Assembly (NCBI RefSeq): GCF_000367365.1
Contig: NZ_BARF01000107.1
Coordinates: 30,295 to 94,294 of the forward strand
Direction: 5' to 3'
DNA from: Streptomyces prunicolor NBRC 13075
GTDB lineage: Bacteria; Actinomycetota; Actinomycetes; Streptomycetales; Streptomycetaceae
Length of the DNA stretch: 64,000 nt
The first letter of the stretch is position 1. Each line of letters starts with the position of its first letter. This document shows positions 21,947-31,318 of the stretch, piece after piece. The translations under genes and the position numbers were made by a program. The notes under the pieces were generated by a model that saw nothing but the letters and a program-made list of their open reading frames with translations, ran no database searches and was not told the DNA's origin.

Positions 21947-22245
21947 CCATCACCTCCCTCGCCTTCCTCGCCCCGGGCAACTTCGCCGACGACGCCCCGT
22001 ACACCGGTCTGGAGGAGACCCTCCAACTCTTCGGGTACGGCGAGGAGTTGGGCTACGACGGGGCCTGGATCCGGCAGCGGCACCTCGAACACGGTGTGGG
22101 TTCGGCCGCGGTGTTCCTCGCCGCGGCCGGCTCTCAGCGGCCACAGCCGCAGCCGCGCAACCCCGGTCTGGTGGACCGCATTTGGTACGGCGGCGGCAGC
22201 CTTCGCTCGGCCCGTTGGGCCGGCGAGCACGGACTCAACCTGCTT
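21943..22245 (+). pseudogene. Decayed LLM-class flavin monooxygenase
   Basis: The start is intact and overlaps the ATPase stop by four bases. The first 66 residues (MTITSLAFLAPGNF to VFLAAAGSQR) match the beginning of a luciferase-like monooxygenase. The sequence then jumps straight to a region near the middle of the family (LVDRIWYGGGSLRSARWAGE, then HGLNLL), so roughly 100 residues are missing. After codon 101 homology is lost; the frame continues to about 22437 without family resemblance. The gene ended the importer 1 operon and presumably oxidised its substrate. It is no longer functional. Confidence 0.72.
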
Positions 22246-22366
22246 TGCGCCCGAACTGGGCTGGCGGCCCGCGCAGTTGGAGGCCTCGCGATGAGTTCCG
22301 TACGACTGGAGGTCCACGACCCGGGAGCCGTTCGCCGCCGGGCATCGCTTCAACGGCGAAGGCTCG

Positions 22367-22822
22367 TCAGTCCTGCGGCGGCACCGACGGGTCGGCCGCC
22401 CGCGACCCCGCGTCGGGGGCGTGGAAACAGGCGCTGACCGACTTGCCGTGACGGCAGGGGTGCGACTCCCAGGTATCCGCCACCGCGTCCACGAGGAGCA
22501 TGCCCCGTCCGCCGAGACGATCCGTACTGGCCTCGCGGGGTGTGGGCAGGTCGCCGGACTTGTCGTGCACGGTGACATGCAGACAGTGGTCGTCGCACGT
22601 CATCACCAACTGGGCGCTGCTGTGGGCATGCCGGTGCGCGTTGGTCACCAGCTCGGAGACGGTGAGCAGTACGGCGTCCACCGTTTCCGGAGCGGTGGTG
22701 GTCCAGTGCAGCCCCTCAAGATGCCTGCGCGCCCAGTCCCGGGCCGATTTCATTTCGCTGTTCAACGGAAGCGTGCGGGCCCAGCCGACTGCCCGGAGCG
22801 ACGAACCTTCCACAGCGATCAT
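22367..22822 (-). CDS. HATPase_c ATP-binding protein (anti-sigma factor kinase-like)
   Basis: A 151-residue GHKL-fold protein of the RsbW/SpoIIAB-like type abundant in Streptomyces. The N-box is in LTVSELVTNAHRHAHSSAQL and the G1/G2 region in VHDKSGDLPTPREASTDRLG, then GRGMLLVDAVADTWE. Such proteins act on sigma-factor antagonists or other partners in the cytoplasm. No sigma or anti-anti-sigma gene is adjacent. The neighbour upstream is a tiny basic-protein gene on the same strand. Confidence 0.85.
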   Translation of the reverse strand: MIAVEGSSLRAVGWARTLPLNSEMKSARDWARRHLEGLHWTTTAPETVDAVLLTVSELVTNAHRHAHSSAQLVMTCDDHCLHVTVHDKSGDLPTPREASTDRLGGRGMLLVDAVADTWESHPCRHGKSVSACFHAPDAGSRAADPSVPPQD

Positions 22823-22859
22823 TCCTCCTTGGGTGACGGGTGCCGCTCACCAGGTGTAC

Positions 22860-23006
22860 TCAGCGGCGGCCGCGGAGTTTGCCCAACAGGCGCCGGGCCT
22901 GGGCCTGGCGGCGCGGGTCGGCAGCGGCTCGGCGTACCTGTTCCACTGTGCGTCGCCCCTGGGGGCTCCTGACGAACCGCTTGATGCGCTCCATTACGCC
23001 CGACAT
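22860..23006 (-). CDS. Small basic protein, 48 aa
   Basis: This short ORF begins MSGVMERIKRFVRSPQGRRT and ends in RRLLGKLRGRR, with an AGGAGAGGAA ribosome site before the ATG. It resembles small, highly basic helical proteins that recur in Streptomyces genomes with the pattern ERIKRFLRSPQGRR. The amphipathic, Arg-rich composition suggests nucleic-acid or membrane binding, but no function is known to me. An internal ATG at codon 5 is an alternative start. Confidence 0.65.
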   Translation of the reverse strand: MSGVMERIKRFVRSPQGRRTVEQVRRAAADPRRQAQARRLLGKLRGRR

Positions 23007-23121
23007 GACGTTCCTCTCCTCGAAGCACCGCGTTCATCGCACCGCGTTCATCACTGTCCCGACTACCCCGCTCCCGCCGACTCAGCCCTGTCACCTGGTA
23101 CTTGCTGGGCGCGGAGGGGTG

Positions 23122-23958
23122 TCAGGAGATGACCCGGAGCCGCCCGTGGGACCCGCGGCGGAGTCGGTCGACGGCCTGCGCCGTGCTGTCGTCGGCAGGG
23201 AGGAGGACGATCAACTGCTGTGCGTCCGAGGGGAGTTCGAGGGTCTCGCGGAGCAGTCGGAGTTCGTACCCCGACGGGTGGCTGAGGCGGAGTGCCCCGC
23301 GTCGGGGAACCACGTGCCGGTTCAGCCGGCGGGTGAAGTCGGGGCCTGCGGCGCGGGCGAGTTCCGTCGTGAACCACTCGGAGTTCGCCACGGACGGTCC
23401 GAGCCACAGGTCGAAGGCCTGCTCGTCCGCGACGTCGTCCCAGTCCGTGAAGAACGTCCGCGCGCGGGGGTCGGTGAAGACGTAGCGCGTGAGGTTCGGT
23501 GTGTCCGTGTCGAGCAGTCCGGTGCCGCGCGTCACCGACTCGTAGCCGCTGGTGTGGGCGAGGACGTCGCCCAGCCGGTTGGTGACCATGGCGATGCCCG
23601 GTTCCAGCAGGCGGATCGTCTCCAGGACCGACGGGCGGACCTCACGGCTCGGCGGCGCGGGGCGCGTGTGCGTGGGGCATGCACCGCCGGTGATCTTCGT
23701 GAGGTAGCGCAGGTGGTCGCGCTCCGAGGAGTTGAGGCTGAGCGCGTCGGCGAGCGCGTTCACCACCGCCACCGAGGGATTGCGGTCGCGGCCCTGCTCG
23801 ATACGGGTCAGGTACTCGACGCTGATGCCGGCCCGCGCGGCGAGGTCCGAGCGCCGCAGCCCCGGTGACCGGCGGCGGCCGTGATCGGGCAGTCCCAGCG
23901 ACTGCGGCTGGATGCTGTCCCGCGTGGTCCGGATGAAATCCCCCAACGGCGAACCCAT
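23122..23958 (-). CDS. XRE-family regulator with MmyB-like ligand domain
   Basis: A 278-residue regulator. The N-terminal helix-turn-helix is RRSDLAARAGISVEYLTRIE, followed by QGRDRNPSVAVVNALADAL. The C-terminal MmyB-like domain has the markers NRLGDVLAHT, DWDDVADEQAFDLWLG and LSHPSGYELRLLRETLELP. Proteins of this kind usually regulate a divergent oxidoreductase gene, and here the divergent neighbour encodes an FMN reductase whose frame is broken. The start agrees with the family pattern MGSPLGDFIRTTRD. Confidence 0.92.
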   Translation of the reverse strand: MGSPLGDFIRTTRDSIQPQSLGLPDHGRRRSPGLRRSDLAARAGISVEYLTRIEQGRDRNPSVAVVNALADALSLNSSERDHLRYLTKITGGACPTHTRPAPPSREVRPSVLETIRLLEPGIAMVTNRLGDVLAHTSGYESVTRGTGLLDTDTPNLTRYVFTDPRARTFFTDWDDVADEQAFDLWLGPSVANSEWFTTELARAAGPDFTRRLNRHVVPRRGALRLSHPSGYELRLLRETLELPSDAQQLIVLLPADDSTAQAVDRLRRGSHGRLRVIS

Positions 23959-24070
23959 GCCGTGAGCTTACGACGCCGCCCGCCGGCCGCGGAGTGCTCA
24001 GCGTGGCCCTGCGGGGGCCAGCCTGAGCACGGTCTGGCTGCTGGTCCCGTGCGGTCCGATCGTGGTCGGC

Positions 24071-24660
24071 ATGGAGAACAGACCTCAGCTGGTGATCATC
24101 GTCGGAAGCACGCGTGAAGGGCGGTTCGGCCCGGTGGTGGCCTCGTGGGTCGAGCAACAGGTCGGCCCGCACGGTGTTTTCGACGTCGAGGTCGTCGATC
24201 TGGCCGCCGTCGACATCCCGTTGGCGCTGCCCGCGGCTTCGCCGAAGTACGCCGGCGACGACTATCCCCGGCCGGGATGGCCGCGCTGACGTCGGCCCTG
24301 ACGCGCGCCGACGCCTTCATCGTGGTCACGCCGGAGTACAACCACAGCTATCCCGCGTCGTTGAAGGCCGCCATCGACTGGCACTTCACCCAGTGGGCGG
24401 CCAAGCCCGTCGCCTTCGTCAGCTACGGCGGTACCGCGGGCGGCCGACACGCGGTGCTGCACCTGGAGAACGTGCTGACCGAACTGCACGCGGTGACGAT
24501 CCGCGACGGCCTCTCCTTCCCGAACTACTTCACGGCGTGCCAGGACGGCCGTCCGCTCGATCCCCAGGCCCCTGTCTACGCCCGCACAGTGCTCGACCAG
24601 CTGGCCTGGTGGGCGGTCGCGCTGCGGTCGGCGCGGGACGCCGTTCCCTACCCGGGGTGA
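24071..24660 (+). pseudogene. NADPH-dependent FMN reductase, single-base frameshift
   Basis: The first frame gives MENRPQLVIIVGSTREGRFG through SPKYAGDDYPRP and stops at once. Homology resumes in the next frame as MAALTSALTRADAFIVVTPE, then YNHSYPASLKAAIDWHF, and runs to a normal end. Together they make a full flavodoxin-fold FMN reductase of about 190 residues, with the phosphate-binding GSTREGR motif and TPEYNHSYP. One base appears to be missing in CCCGGCCGGGATGG around position 24278. Either it is a recent pseudogene or a sequencing error. It would have supplied reduced flavin, and is divergent from the XRE regulator. Confidence 0.8.
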
Positions 24661-26954
24661 GCGGCCGGTTCGCTCGGCTTCGCCGCGGCGGCCAGGCCGG
24701 GTTGGAGGCGGCGGGCCGCGTTGAGGTGGTCTGCGGTCCAGATGATCCGGACGGCTGTCGCCGTGGCGTGGCCGTCGTCGCCGCGCAGGTCACGGCGGAG
24801 GGAGTGGACCAGGCGTGCCTCCTCGTCGGAGTCGCGTGCGAGCGGCGCGGGCACGGCCGTGTGCCGGCCGAGGCCTACGGCCAGTTCGCGGTACCAGTCG
24901 GCGAGTCGGCCGACGGTGTCGAGCAGGGTGAGCCGGGCCTCGGAACGGTCGGGTTCCATCGGTTCCTCACCGCCGTTGCGCTGCCACAGTTCCAGTACGG
25001 CGTCCGAGGCGAGGCGCAGTCCTACGATCCCGGTGACCAGGGTGGTCATGTCGGACAGCCGTACCGGCTTGGCGCCGCGTTCGGCGAGGTAGCTGCGGAA
25101 GGCGTCGTCGAGCCTGCGGGCCGCGGCGGCCGCTTGCCGGCCCGCTTCCACCGGGGCGTCGGTCGGGATGCAGCCGATGCTGCAGCGACTGGCCGCGTAC
25201 TCCACCGCGTCGGCCAGGTAGCGGGCACTCTCGGTGTACGCCGCCGACAGTGCCTGCTCCACGGCGGCCGCCGCGCCGCGCGGCCAGAAGAACAGGCCCA
25301 CCAGGACGCTCACACCGCAGCCGAGGGCGATGTCCTCGATCCGCAGCAGCACGATGTGCCAGTCGGGGTCCTGGCCGATGTTGAACAGAATGACCAGGGT
25401 GACGGTGAAGGCCGCCTGGCCCGCCGCGAACGAGATGGCGGCGGGCGCGATGCCCGCGATGAGCACGGCGACGGGCAGCAGGAACCAGAGCACGGTGCTG
25501 TGGTGCCCGATGAGCTGGAGCAGCCCGGTCCCGATCAGCGAACCGACCAGTGTGCCGCCCAGGGCCCGGAGCGCGTTCTGCCCGGTGTTGAGCGCGTTGG
25601 ACCGCAGCACCGACAGGGTTCCCAGCAGGATCCAGAACGAGTGCTGGACACTGGTCACGTTCGCCAGGGCCACCGCGATGCCGAGGCCGAGCGCACCCCG
25701 GAGACTGTTGTGCAGCCAGACCGAGCGCGGCTCCAGGTGTGCGGCGGCACGCTCTACGGCGGAGGCCAGCGGCTGGGTCAGCGCACCGGGTTCCGTGCCC
25801 AGCAACCGCTCGGGCCAGCTGCGGCGCTCGGCGGCCGCGGCCAGGTCCACGTTGCCGGCGATCTGGAGGGTGGCGTACCCCAACTCCTGGGCGCGGAACG
25901 ACAGATCGAGGGTCTCGATGAAGGCGCGGACCTCCGATTCCGTGCCGGGTTTCGGCCGGTGCACGGGCAGTCGGTGGGTGGCGCGGACCTCCATGCCGTC
26001 CATGGCCGTACGCAGGTTCACGAGGGCGGCGCGGAGGGCGTCGGGCGCGTTGCGCGGCGCGTCGAGCATGGCGGCGGCCTCGTCCAGGGCCGTGGCCGCC
26101 GCGCGCCGTACGGCGTGCGCGTCGGCGTCGCAGGCCCCGCGGTCCTCCAGCGGCGGGCCGCTGTCGGCCACGATGGCGCTCAGCCAGGTCAGTTCGTCGA
26201 CCAGCCGGACCAGGGCGCGGGAACCGGCGGACAGGCCTGTGGGCCGGTAGAGCGTGGCGTCGAAGGCGGCGCGGAGGTCCGCGGCCGCGGCGGCGGCCTG
26301 ACCTGCGGTGACCGCGCACTGCCGGGTGGTGGCCGCGTCCGGTCCGCCGGCCAGCCACGAGGCGTCGGTACGCAGTTGCTCCGCGGCCGCGCGGCAGACC
26401 CGGGCGGCGGGTGCGCTGAGCGGGTCCGCGGCGGGCCGGGGCCACAGCAGCGAGATCGCGAGCATGGCGGCGGCCGCCGCGAGGCCCGCGCCGGCGAGCC
26501 GTTCGGGCAGCTGGGACAGCGGGGCGGGCGAGGTCACCGGGAGGATGAAGGCCAGCAGCAGTGCGGTCGTCGCGCCCGCGAGGACGGAGCTGACGACACC
26601 CGAGAACAGCACCAGGAAGCCCACCACGACCATGACGGCGACCGCGAGCCAGGTCGTCCGGGCCACCAGCGTGCCGAGGCAGATGAGCACCGCCCAGGCC
26701 ACGGCCAGCCCCACGTGCGCCCGCAGCCGCTGGACCATGGGCCCCGTGAACTCCACCAGCAGAAGCATCGAGAACGACCCGAACGCCGCGTAGGTCGCCA
26801 TCGTCGCGGAATGCAGCACCTGGCTGCACAGGGCGAACAGCGCGGGCATCACCAGCGCGGTGCGCGCGGCCCGGCGGGTCGCCACGAGTCCCGGATCATG
26901 GGCGCGCAACCAGGCGGGGATCCGCCCGGGCAGGTCGCGCCAAGGTACGGCCAT
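24648..26954 (-). CDS. FUSC-family membrane protein, aromatic-acid exporter-like
   Basis: A 768-residue membrane protein with two hydrophobic blocks: about residues 28-175 (RTALVMPALFALCSQVLHSA onward) and about 385-520 (LRGALGLGIAVALANVTSVQ onward). Each is followed by a long cytoplasmic helical region. This is the FUSC/YccS/AaeB layout seen in putative exporters of aromatic acids and in fusaric-acid resistance proteins. The ATG chosen lies behind GGAGG; an upstream start 21 codons earlier is possible. It overlaps the convergent FMN reductase end by a few bases. The substrate is unknown. Confidence 0.88.
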   Translation of the reverse strand: MAVPWRDLPGRIPAWLRAHDPGLVATRRAARTALVMPALFALCSQVLHSATMATYAAFGSFSMLLLVEFTGPMVQRLRAHVGLAVAWAVLICLGTLVARTTWLAVAVMVVVGFLVLFSGVVSSVLAGATTALLLAFILPVTSPAPLSQLPERLAGAGLAAAAAMLAISLLWPRPAADPLSAPAARVCRAAAEQLRTDASWLAGGPDAATTRQCAVTAGQAAAAAADLRAAFDATLYRPTGLSAGSRALVRLVDELTWLSAIVADSGPPLEDRGACDADAHAVRRAAATALDEAAAMLDAPRNAPDALRAALVNLRTAMDGMEVRATHRLPVHRPKPGTESEVRAFIETLDLSFRAQELGYATLQIAGNVDLAAAAERRSWPERLLGTEPGALTQPLASAVERAAAHLEPRSVWLHNSLRGALGLGIAVALANVTSVQHSFWILLGTLSVLRSNALNTGQNALRALGGTLVGSLIGTGLLQLIGHHSTVLWFLLPVAVLIAGIAPAAISFAAGQAAFTVTLVILFNIGQDPDWHIVLLRIEDIALGCGVSVLVGLFFWPRGAAAAVEQALSAAYTESARYLADAVEYAASRCSIGCIPTDAPVEAGRQAAAAARRLDDAFRSYLAERGAKPVRLSDMTTLVTGIVGLRLASDAVLELWQRNGGEEPMEPDRSEARLTLLDTVGRLADWYRELAVGLGRHTAVPAPLARDSDEEARLVHSLRRDLRGDDGHATATAVRIIWTADHLNAARRLQPGLAAAAKPSEPAAHPG

Positions 26955-27141
26955 ACGCTCGCGCACCTCCTGTCGGCACAGCACCCACATGCCCCGCTGT
27001 CCCCGAGTATCCGACATACACGGTGCCCCCACACTGCGCCGGGCGCCGGGGACCGACGGGAGCGGGGCCGGGTCCGGCGCCGGATCATGGGCTGCCGCAG
27101 GTGGGTCACGGCTCGACGACAGCTCGCGGGCAGCCCCACGG

Positions 27142-27558
27142 TCAACAAGCCCCCGCCGCGGTGAGCAGGGCGGCTGTCTCGGGATGCGGACCGTTGCTCG
27201 CCCAGTCCAAGGGCGACCAGCCCGTGCCGTGGTCTTCCCGTACGTCCGGATCGGCGCCGTGGGCCAGCAGTTCGCGCACCGTCCCGGTGTGCCCCCAACA
27301 CGCGGCCGCGCACAACGGCGTTCCCTCCGCGCCGACTCCGCTGCTCTCGGTGTCGGGGGCGGCACCGGCCGCCAGGAGCAGCCCGGCGATCACGGCCTCT
27401 CCGTTCACCGCAGCCGCGTAGAGAGGTGTGGTGCCCTCGCTGTCGGCTCGTTCGGGGTCAACTCCGGCCCTCAGTACCGACGTTACAGCGACCGTGTCAC
27501 CTCCCTGTATTGCTCCGAAGAGACGTCTGGAGAGCTTCTTCTGCCGCCGCTGGTTCAT
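27142..27558 (-). CDS. Ankyrin-repeat protein
   Basis: A 138-residue protein made of about three to four ankyrin repeats (GTTPLYAAAVNGEAVIAGLL, then GTPLCAAACWGHTGTVRELL, then GWSPLDWASNGPHPETAALL) after a short basic N-terminus. It has no signal peptide or catalytic domain, so it is a small cytoplasmic protein-binding scaffold. Nothing in the neighbourhood indicates its partner. Confidence 0.88.
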   Translation of the reverse strand: MNQRRQKKLSRRLFGAIQGGDTVAVTSVLRAGVDPERADSEGTTPLYAAAVNGEAVIAGLLLAAGAAPDTESSGVGAEGTPLCAAACWGHTGTVRELLAHGADPDVREDHGTGWSPLDWASNGPHPETAALLTAAGAC

Positions 27559-27734
27559 GGGCCGAGATTAGGGTTGAGCCGCGAGGCGGAGCCAGCCATA
27601 TCCGCCGCACTTCAACTCGTACGCCGGTAAGGGGAGCCCGATCGGACCGTGTGCCGTCCAACTCGGATTCCGCGGAGAGCGATCGCCCTGTGCGCGAGGT
27701 GTCCGGTACGGCGAGCGCCGGGCACAGTGGGTCC

Positions 27735-28541
27735 ATGACAGTGGGATTCAGCGGTGCTGTGGCCGAGTACTACGCGGAGTTCCGGCGTGGGTACCCTCCT
27801 CAGGTCTTCGATGTCTTGGAAGACGCCTTCGGGCTCTCTCACGCCGATGTCGTGCTCGACGTGGGGTGTGGCACCGGTCAGCTCGCTCTTCCCTTCGCTT
27901 CACGGGTTCGCGCGGTGATCGGGGTGGATCCGGAGCCGGACATGTTGCGGCTGGCCCGGCACGCGGCGGAGGCCCAGGGGGTTCGGAACGTGACCTGGGT
28001 GCTCGGTGCCGATGCCGATCTCCCGGCGCTGGGCGGGCTGTTGGGAGAGCGGTCGTCGGCGCTGATGGTCGTCGGCCAGGCGCTCCACTGGATGCGGCAC
28101 GATGAGCTGTTCCGCGCCGCGGCGCCGCTCCTGCGTACGGGCGGGGGCATCGCGGTGATCTCGAACGGCACGCCGTTGTGGTTGCAGGACAGTCCCTGGT
28201 CCCGGGCTCTGCGCGGTTGCCTCGAAGACTGGATGGGCACCCCGCTCACAATGACCTGCGGCACCAGCAGCCGTGATCGGCTGAGGTATGCCGAGGCGCT
28301 TCGGTCGGCGGGCTTCGACGGTGTGCGGGAAATGGTCGTCGAGTACCGCGGTGAGCTCAGCTTCGACCAGCTGTTCGGCGGGGTCTGCTCGGCGATTTCC
28401 GCCGATCGGTTGCCCGGGCGGGACGAGCGCGACGCCCTTGCCGAGCGTATCCGGCAGGCACTCCCCACCGGCGAACCGTTCACCGAGACCGTGCGGGTGA
28501 CCATGCTCGTGGGACAGGTCCAGGCGGACGCCGAAGCCTGA
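27735..28541 (+). CDS. Class I SAM-dependent methyltransferase
   Basis: A 268-residue methyltransferase. Motif I is VVLDVGCGTGQLALPFASRV and the acidic residue after strand 2 is in VIGVDPEPDM; QALHWM is typical of the UbiE/methyltransferase-11 group. The N-terminal GAVAEYYAEFRRGYPPQVFD pattern is common in small-molecule methyltransferases of Streptomyces. The ATG before TVGFSGAV was chosen because upstream sequence lacks homology. The substrate is unknown. It converges on another methyltransferase gene 36 bases away. Confidence 0.88.
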   Translation: MTVGFSGAVAEYYAEFRRGYPPQVFDVLEDAFGLSHADVVLDVGCGTGQLALPFASRVRAVIGVDPEPDMLRLARHAAEAQGVRNVTWVLGADADLPALGGLLGERSSALMVVGQALHWMRHDELFRAAAPLLRTGGGIAVISNGTPLWLQDSPWSRALRGCLEDWMGTPLTMTCGTSSRDRLRYAEALRSAGFDGVREMVVEYRGELSFDQLFGGVCSAISADRLPGRDERDALAERIRQALPTGEPFTETVRVTMLVGQVQADAEA

Positions 28542-28576
28542 TTCTCACGGCAGTTGATCAAGGCTCCTCAAGGACC

Positions 28577-29260
28577 TCAAGAAGCCTCAAGGAGGATTTG
28601 GATCCCCAGTGACTCATTGCCGTTCATCGTGGTCACTGGGATGGTTCGGGTGCTGATGGTTTCGAAGCCGGCGAGCAGCGTGGTGAGCCATTCCCGGGAG
28701 TGGTGGCGGCAGACGGCGCCGTCGTCGGTCTCGAACACGCCATAACTGTCGTAGAGGGCGGCGTAGTTGTCGTAGCGGTCGCGGTTGCGCTCGTCGTCCT
28801 GCAGGAGAAAGTCGCTGATGTAGAGGAAGCCGCCCGGCTTGAGGATGCGGTTCAGTTCGGCGATCAGGCGGCGTTGGGACTCGTCGCCGGGGATGCAGGT
28901 CAGCACGGCGAAGAGCAGTATCGCGTCGAATTCGGCGTGCGGGGTGGGCCAGGTCGGCGGTGTGTCGAGTGTGGTGAAGTGCCTTGTGGGGTGCAGGTGT
29001 TGGGCCCGCCTGATCATTTCCGGTGAGGTGTCGGCGCCCGTCAGGTTGGTGAAACCGTGCCGTTCGAGTTCCGCCATGGTGCGCCCGTAGCCGCATCCGT
29101 AGTCGAGAATCGCGGCGTGTCTGCTGATCCCGCGCAGCCAGGGCAGGTGGAGTGGGTGGGTGAACGTCTTTGTCGCCGCGGCGGCATCCCAGTAGGGGAT
29201 CTGGCTGTTCGGATCGGACAGATACCCATGTGACCGTGGCCGCACGACCGCTCCCTTCAA
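28577..29260 (-). CDS. Class I SAM-dependent methyltransferase
   Basis: A 227-residue methyltransferase. Motif I is ILDYGCGYGRTMAELERHGF, followed by GADTSPEMIRRAQ, and FDAILLFAVLTCIP and LKPGGFLYISDF mark the later strands. The pattern DDERNRDRYDNYAALYDSYG is found in a group of SAM methyltransferases of unknown substrate. Codon use is slightly less GC-rich than that of its neighbours. It is not obviously in an operon. Confidence 0.88.
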   Translation of the reverse strand: MKGAVVRPRSHGYLSDPNSQIPYWDAAAATKTFTHPLHLPWLRGISRHAAILDYGCGYGRTMAELERHGFTNLTGADTSPEMIRRAQHLHPTRHFTTLDTPPTWPTPHAEFDAILLFAVLTCIPGDESQRRLIAELNRILKPGGFLYISDFLLQDDERNRDRYDNYAALYDSYGVFETDDGAVCRHHSREWLTTLLAGFETISTRTIPVTTMNGNESLGIQILLEAS

Positions 29261-29323
29261 TCACCCTGAGAAGCGTGCTGGTTGGGAGCGTCCCCAAGGC
29301 TCTCGTGCCGTACACCCCCTGCG

Positions 29324-30685
29324 TCAGACGTCGCCCTCGCTCAGAATTCCGTACATCCGAGTGCGCGACAGTACGGAGTTCGCGGCGGCGTCGTCGGCGA
29401 CATCAGGGGTCGGGTCGGCGAGGAGTTGGTTCAGCAGGGCGTCCGTCGCCCGGGGGTGGCGGGCGACGCCGCGGCGGAGGAACGGCTCTGGCGCGGCGGC
29501 GAGTTGGTGGAGGACTGCCACCGGTAGCTCGGGGTCCCGCAGGGCGACGTAGCGGACGTGCGGGTCCGGCTCGGTGGCGAATGAACGGAGCGTGTGGCGC
29601 GGGAAGTTGGGGTGTTCGACGAGCGGTGGCCTGACGTGGAACGCGTCGCCGTGGGCGCGTACGAGACGCTCCAGGACTTCCGGTGGTGTGTCCGGGCGGC
29701 GTGCCGCGGTGCGGCGGACGCCGAGGTCCGAGTCGTCGTCCAACCGGCGCCATGCCTCCTCGGGCAGGTCGCGGCAGGACGCCAGGACGCGTCGGAACAC
29801 CGGCTGGCGGCAGTCCAGATAGGTCAGCCGCTCGTCGAGGGGTGCAGTACGCAGCCAACTCGGTTCGGTGAAGCTCCAGTCCAGTGCCACTTGGGCCGCG
29901 ATGCTTCCGGCCTCGCGTTCGGCTTCCACGAGCGCGTACAGCCGGTCCCGGGTCTCGGTGTCCACGTGACGGCTCTGCGCGACCGCCACGCGCACGCTCG
30001 GGTCGTCGACGTCCAGGAGACGGGCGACCATCTCTGCGGACAGGTGCGGGTTCCCGGCTACGGCCTGACGGATGCGCTCGTCCTCGGTCCGCATCAACTC
30101 CGCGAACTGGTCCGGTGTGAGCGGGACGTAGCGTGCCACGTTGGCTCGCACGGCCGGGTCGGCGAGACATCGGGCCGTCCATTCCGGTGGGACGCCCGGG
30201 TGCGGCCGTACGGTGGCGGCTGTCCGGACCTGCGGGTCCGGGTCGGCGAGCAGTTCCGCCTGGACCGTCATCGGGCGGTCGTGCCAGGCTCGCGCGACCG
30301 CGGCTCGGAGCCGCGGATCCCGCGCGTCGGCAAGCTCCGTTCGAGGCCTGCCGTAGACCTCCTCCAGCAACGCGATGCCGACCGCTTCCTCAAGGTCCAC
30401 CATGAGACGGACGAAGTCCGCGCGTCCGTCACGGATCGCCGGATCCGGATGCTCGGCGATCCTGCGGCGCATCTGCGGGGAGATCCAGTCCTCGCGCAGC
30501 TTCATCGCCACGTCCGCGCCGTCATGTGTCAACAGAGCCTCCACCACGGCGTCCGCCAACTGCCCGCCGCGCAGGGGCAGACCGTGCCGTCCGGCCGGGT
30601 GTGCGGTCAGGCGGACCAGGACGTCCTGGGGAGCGGCCGGGTTGCGCGCCAGCCCGGAGAGCCGCGGATGCGCGAGGGAGGTCAT
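29324..30685 (-). CDS. LRV/HEAT-like repeat protein
   Basis: A 453-residue protein built almost entirely of alpha-helical repeats of about 22-26 residues with the pattern VR-AVA--P-(L/T)-----L--L--D. Examples are RIRQAVAGNPHLSAEMVARL, then DDPSVRVAVAQSRHVDTETR, and later HVRYVALRDPELPVAVLHQL. This is the leucine-rich-variant/HEAT type of repeat seen in several Streptomyces proteins of unknown role. No enzyme domain, signal peptide or membrane segment is seen. It probably binds another protein. Confidence 0.82.
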   Translation of the reverse strand: MTSLAHPRLSGLARNPAAPQDVLVRLTAHPAGRHGLPLRGGQLADAVVEALLTHDGADVAMKLREDWISPQMRRRIAEHPDPAIRDGRADFVRLMVDLEEAVGIALLEEVYGRPRTELADARDPRLRAAVARAWHDRPMTVQAELLADPDPQVRTAATVRPHPGVPPEWTARCLADPAVRANVARYVPLTPDQFAELMRTEDERIRQAVAGNPHLSAEMVARLLDVDDPSVRVAVAQSRHVDTETRDRLYALVEAEREAGSIAAQVALDWSFTEPSWLRTAPLDERLTYLDCRQPVFRRVLASCRDLPEEAWRRLDDDSDLGVRRTAARRPDTPPEVLERLVRAHGDAFHVRPPLVEHPNFPRHTLRSFATEPDPHVRYVALRDPELPVAVLHQLAAAPEPFLRRGVARHPRATDALLNQLLADPTPDVADDAAANSVLSRTRMYGILSEGDV

Positions 30686-30771
30686 GCGGTCAACCTAGTC
30701 GGCGCCCGCCGACGGCTCGTCGGCTCCTGACAGGCCGACCTCGGCCTCGACTCCTCAGAAACGTCAACACC

Positions 30772-31278
30772 TCACGCGTCCCCGGCCCCCAGCACATACA
30801 GCCCCGGAAGGTTCACCACGATCGCCTCCTGCGTGCTGCGCGCGATCACCACCACGGCCTCTTCCGCAGGGTCCGGGTTCTCCTCGCGGTGCGGCACGAA
30901 CGGCGGGACGAAGATGTAGTCCCCCGGAGACGTGCGCAGGCGGATCTCCTCCGGCCGCGGGCCCGCGTCGTCGAGGAAGACGAACTCGGGGTGCCCGCTC
31001 ACCACGTAGATGGCGGTCTCGGACTCGCCGTGGTGATGGTCGGAGGACGCGGTCGAGGGGGCCACATGGGTCTGGCCCATCCACAGTTTCTCGGAGCCGA
31101 CCGTCCGGCCGCTCACCGCGGCGAATCTGCGCATGCCACCGCTCTGTGCGGTGTCGCCGTCGAGGGCGTCGGCGCGGACATGGTGCAGGCGGGTGCGCAG
31201 GGGGGCTGCCGACTGCCCTGCGGCGTCGTGGAGATGGGGGTGGAAACCTTCGCCGGGGGTTGTCAACGGCTTGCTCAT
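30772..31278 (-). CDS. Cupin-domain protein
   Basis: A 168-residue single-domain cupin. The metal-binding motif 1 appears as DHHHGESETAIYVVSGHPEF and motif 2 as PGDYIFVPPFVPHREENPD, giving the His/Glu set of a mononuclear metal site. It may be a dioxygenase or a sensor; the sequence does not resemble cysteine dioxygenase closely enough to say more. It is divergent from an Rrf2 gene. A good promoter (TTGACA, 18 bases, TAGCGT) ends about nine bases before the ATG, so the message is nearly leaderless, and a motif shared with the importer 2 leader promoter overlaps its upstream edge. Confidence 0.82.
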   Translation of the reverse strand: MSKPLTTPGEGFHPHLHDAAGQSAAPLRTRLHHVRADALDGDTAQSGGMRRFAAVSGRTVGSEKLWMGQTHVAPSTASSDHHHGESETAIYVVSGHPEFVFLDDAGPRPEEIRLRTSPGDYIFVPPFVPHREENPDPAEEAVVVIARSTQEAIVVNLPGLYVLGAGDA

Positions 31279-31286
31279 GGTGGGCG

Positions 31287-31316
31287 ACGCTAGAGCCGCT
31301 CCGAAAAGGATGTCAA
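31287..31316 (-). promoter_or_regulatory. Promoter of the cupin gene
   Basis: On the minus strand TTGACA (31311-31316) and TAGCGT (31287-31292) are separated by 18 bases, a good vegetative promoter. The ATG at 31278 lies only eight bases past the -10 box, so the transcript is essentially leaderless. Confidence 0.6.
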
Positions 31317-31318
31317 GA

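Noticed and set aside
24114..27164. Very long plus-strand frame opposite the FUSC gene
   Set aside because: It is a GC-rich shadow frame; the FUSC protein on the minus strand has two membrane blocks and a ribosome site.
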